NCBI GenBank assembly: GCA_022496805.1
Contig: CM040090.1
Location: forward strand, 15,556,001 to 15,620,000
From: Pohlia nutans
Taxonomy: Eukaryota > Streptophyta > Bryopsida > Bryales > Mniaceae
Length of the DNA stretch: 64,000 bases
Direction of reading: 5' to 3'
Below, one piece after another: positions 62,428-64,000 of the stretch (position 1 is the first letter of the stretch; the number at the start of each line of letters is the position of its first letter). The notes beneath the pieces were generated by a model. That model did not search any database. It was not told where the DNA came from and was given only the letters and a program-made list of their open reading frames with translations. Made by a program: the position numbers and the translations under genes.

Positions 62428-62900
62428 CCCTACAACGTCATGATTCATCAATGATTTCAAAGATTCGTTATACAATGTTTGATGAATAACAAAAATGGAG
62501 TTGATGTATAAAGCAAAGTTGTAAATGTCAATGCGAAGATCACATTTGTACGGTTGGATTCATCATTATTTTTTGTTAAAATTTTTAAATTAATTTTGCA
62601 ATGTTTTCTCTTGAAATTCAATTAAAAATACCAAATTTAAAAATATTGTGATGAAATTGGAATAATATGCACTACGCCACTATGAGATATTATGGTTTCC
62701 ATTATTGGATTCTACTTATTTTGGAAAATTATGTTTAAGGTCTCACTTTTTGAACTAAGAAGTAAACTTGATGTAAACCAATTGTGTTGTTTTCCAAAAA
62801 ATCACAATATCTTATTTCGAAGATTGATACTGTAAAAATGATAGTCAACTAGCATAATAATTGAAAGAAGTTTGGATGGATGAAATACTCTACAGGATGT
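62424..62900 (-). mobile_element. piggyBac-like family B, inverted partial copy
   Basis: Starts TTAACCCTACAACGTCATGATTCA and is colinear with family B read backwards (CAAATGTACGGTTGGATTCATC, then GATAGTCAACTAGCATAATA). The far end is missing. Third element in a head-to-tail series. Confidence 0.75.
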
Positions 62901-62961
62901 AGTCAAGAGAAAGGTTGCAATCCATTTGTTGTATTGTACATTATATGAACGCAAGCGTATC

Positions 62962-63290
62962 ACATAACATGCGCTATCCCTGCCTTGGCTCTACAGTGGA
63001 TGGTGTGGTACATTCCACACCCGAGAGTACTTCATTAGTAGCTAAGTGGACAAGTGGAGGTTTAAGGTGATAAGCAAAATGCATGAAAAAAAGGCACTGG
63101 GCATGAAGGCTACTGAATCATAACATTCAATAGCATGCACTATCACTGCCTTGGCTCTACAGTAGATGGTGTGAAATATTCCACACCCAAAAGTACTTTA
63201 TCAGTAGCTAAGTAGACAAGTGGAGGCTCAAGGTGATAAGCAAAATGCATGAAGGAAAGGCATTGGGCATGAAGGCTACTGAATGCTATT
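62962..63290 (-). repeat. Small dispersed repeat J, tandem pair
   Basis: Two ~160-bp copies in a row (62962-63120 and 63117-63290), inverted relative to copies 1 and 2. Each reads CTGCCTTGGCTCTACAGT, a TATTCCACACCC-type block, and CATGAAGGCTACTGAAT. Copy ends join at TACTGAATCATAACATTCAAT. Confidence 0.8.
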
Positions 63291-64000
63291 AATTCAATGA
63301 CGTGCTTTTTGAATTGAAACTCCATGCAAAATAAAAATTTAAGCTAAGCGCTTTGACTTTAGCTCAATGACGTGGACAGAAAACATTGGATGAAAAAAGT
63401 GAATATATTCCACGTATTAAAAAAGTGGATGCCAGCATTGCATTATGGGTTACGTAGAAAGCTCTAACTCTTCCTTGCAGAAGTATTGTATCATACAGTA
63501 CCGATTGTCAATGTTGATAGAGGCAAAGCATCTTTATTGTTCATTTCTTGACAATTTAAGATTTTATTAGCATCAATTAGCATCAATTTATTTGCCGTTT
63601 ATTGGCTAAGGGAGGAGGTTAATTTTGCATTGACAAAAACTAAGGTGACTGTTTACAAGCATATGTGGATGGCTCTCATTATTAACCTAAAGACCAAATT
63701 GGGCTTCATGTGTTTTTAGCAATTTTAAGTAGGTTCTATGTTGAGTTTCTTTCGTCCAAATTTATTTGTGTTTTTATCAACACATGCAATGTTCTTCACT
63801 GATTTCAGTGACATGAGATTTGGTCCCATCTGAATTGTATTTTTTCATAATATGATTGATTGAATTTGTCATTTTAAAACCATGAATCCTTTGTCTTTTA
63901 AGGGTTAATTTGTTTGTGTTTGTTGAATGTGATTGATGATTCAAAAGGCTTCTACATTCTCTTAGTATATATGTATTGAACCCCACCTGAATAAATATGA
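63291..64000. other. Intergenic; possible one-ended TTAA element
   Basis: CTTTTAAGGGTTAA at 63895-63908 resembles the right end of a piggyBac-like element, but no partner end was found. Nothing else recognised. Confidence 0.4.

Overview
The window looks like nuclear DNA of a land plant, probably a non-seed plant (a bryophyte-grade genome is my best guess, not proven). It is AT-rich, has spliceosomal introns of about 80-480 bp, and carries typical plant genes: a VQ-motif protein, a plant GT106-type O-fucosyltransferase-like protein, an RNase H1 with the N-terminal hybrid-binding domain, RAD23 and a BTB/POZ protein. About three quarters of the window is intergenic and full of small, nested, mostly non-autonomous mobile elements.

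Layout. 0-4.5 kb: an 8-bp-TSD MITE, then two TTAA-flanked elements sharing one TTAA. 4.6-5.9 kb: a BTB/POZ gene broken by one frameshift and flanked by long (TA)n tracts. 7.6-11.6 kb: CACTA-type, TTAA-type and Stowaway-type MITEs. 12.4-14.7 kb: VQ gene (minus strand) with a GC-richer upstream region. 16-38.8 kb: a gene desert with a possible solo LTR, MITEs, tandem repeats, a three-level nested insertion (24.0-24.85 kb), a 5S-rRNA-headed SINE (24.98-25.23 kb) and a truncated LINE 3' end (33.0-34.0 kb). 39.1-43.1 kb: O-fucosyltransferase-like gene (minus, 11 exons, 571 aa). It is divergent from 44.8-48.1 kb: RNase H1 (plus, 9 exons, 284 aa). 48.97-51.95 kb: a 5'-truncated LINE insertion with a 12-bp TSD. 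55.3-59.1 kb: RAD23 (plus, 12 exons, 382 aa). 60.2-62.9 kb: three TTAA elements in a row, one carrying another. 63 kb: a tandem pair of small repeats. For the three multi-exon genes every exon junction was checked by hand for GT/AG and for reading phase.

Two element systems deserve most attention. (1) A LINE whose 3' part encodes, in one frame, a PCIF1-like methyltransferase-like region, an RNase H domain, a CCHC knuckle and a restriction-like-endonuclease-type region, ending in (TCTA)n. Short 5'-truncated copies of its tail, and a 5S-rRNA-headed SINE with the same tail, sit elsewhere in the window with perfect 12-13 bp target-site duplications. (2) A large set of piggyBac-like TTAA elements with TTAACCC(C/T)T(A/T)AA-type ends. 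Several unrelated-looking families keep a small hairpin starting exactly 20 nt from the first T of the TTAA, with compensatory stem changes. Insertions into each other's TTAA sites are visible together with matching empty sites.
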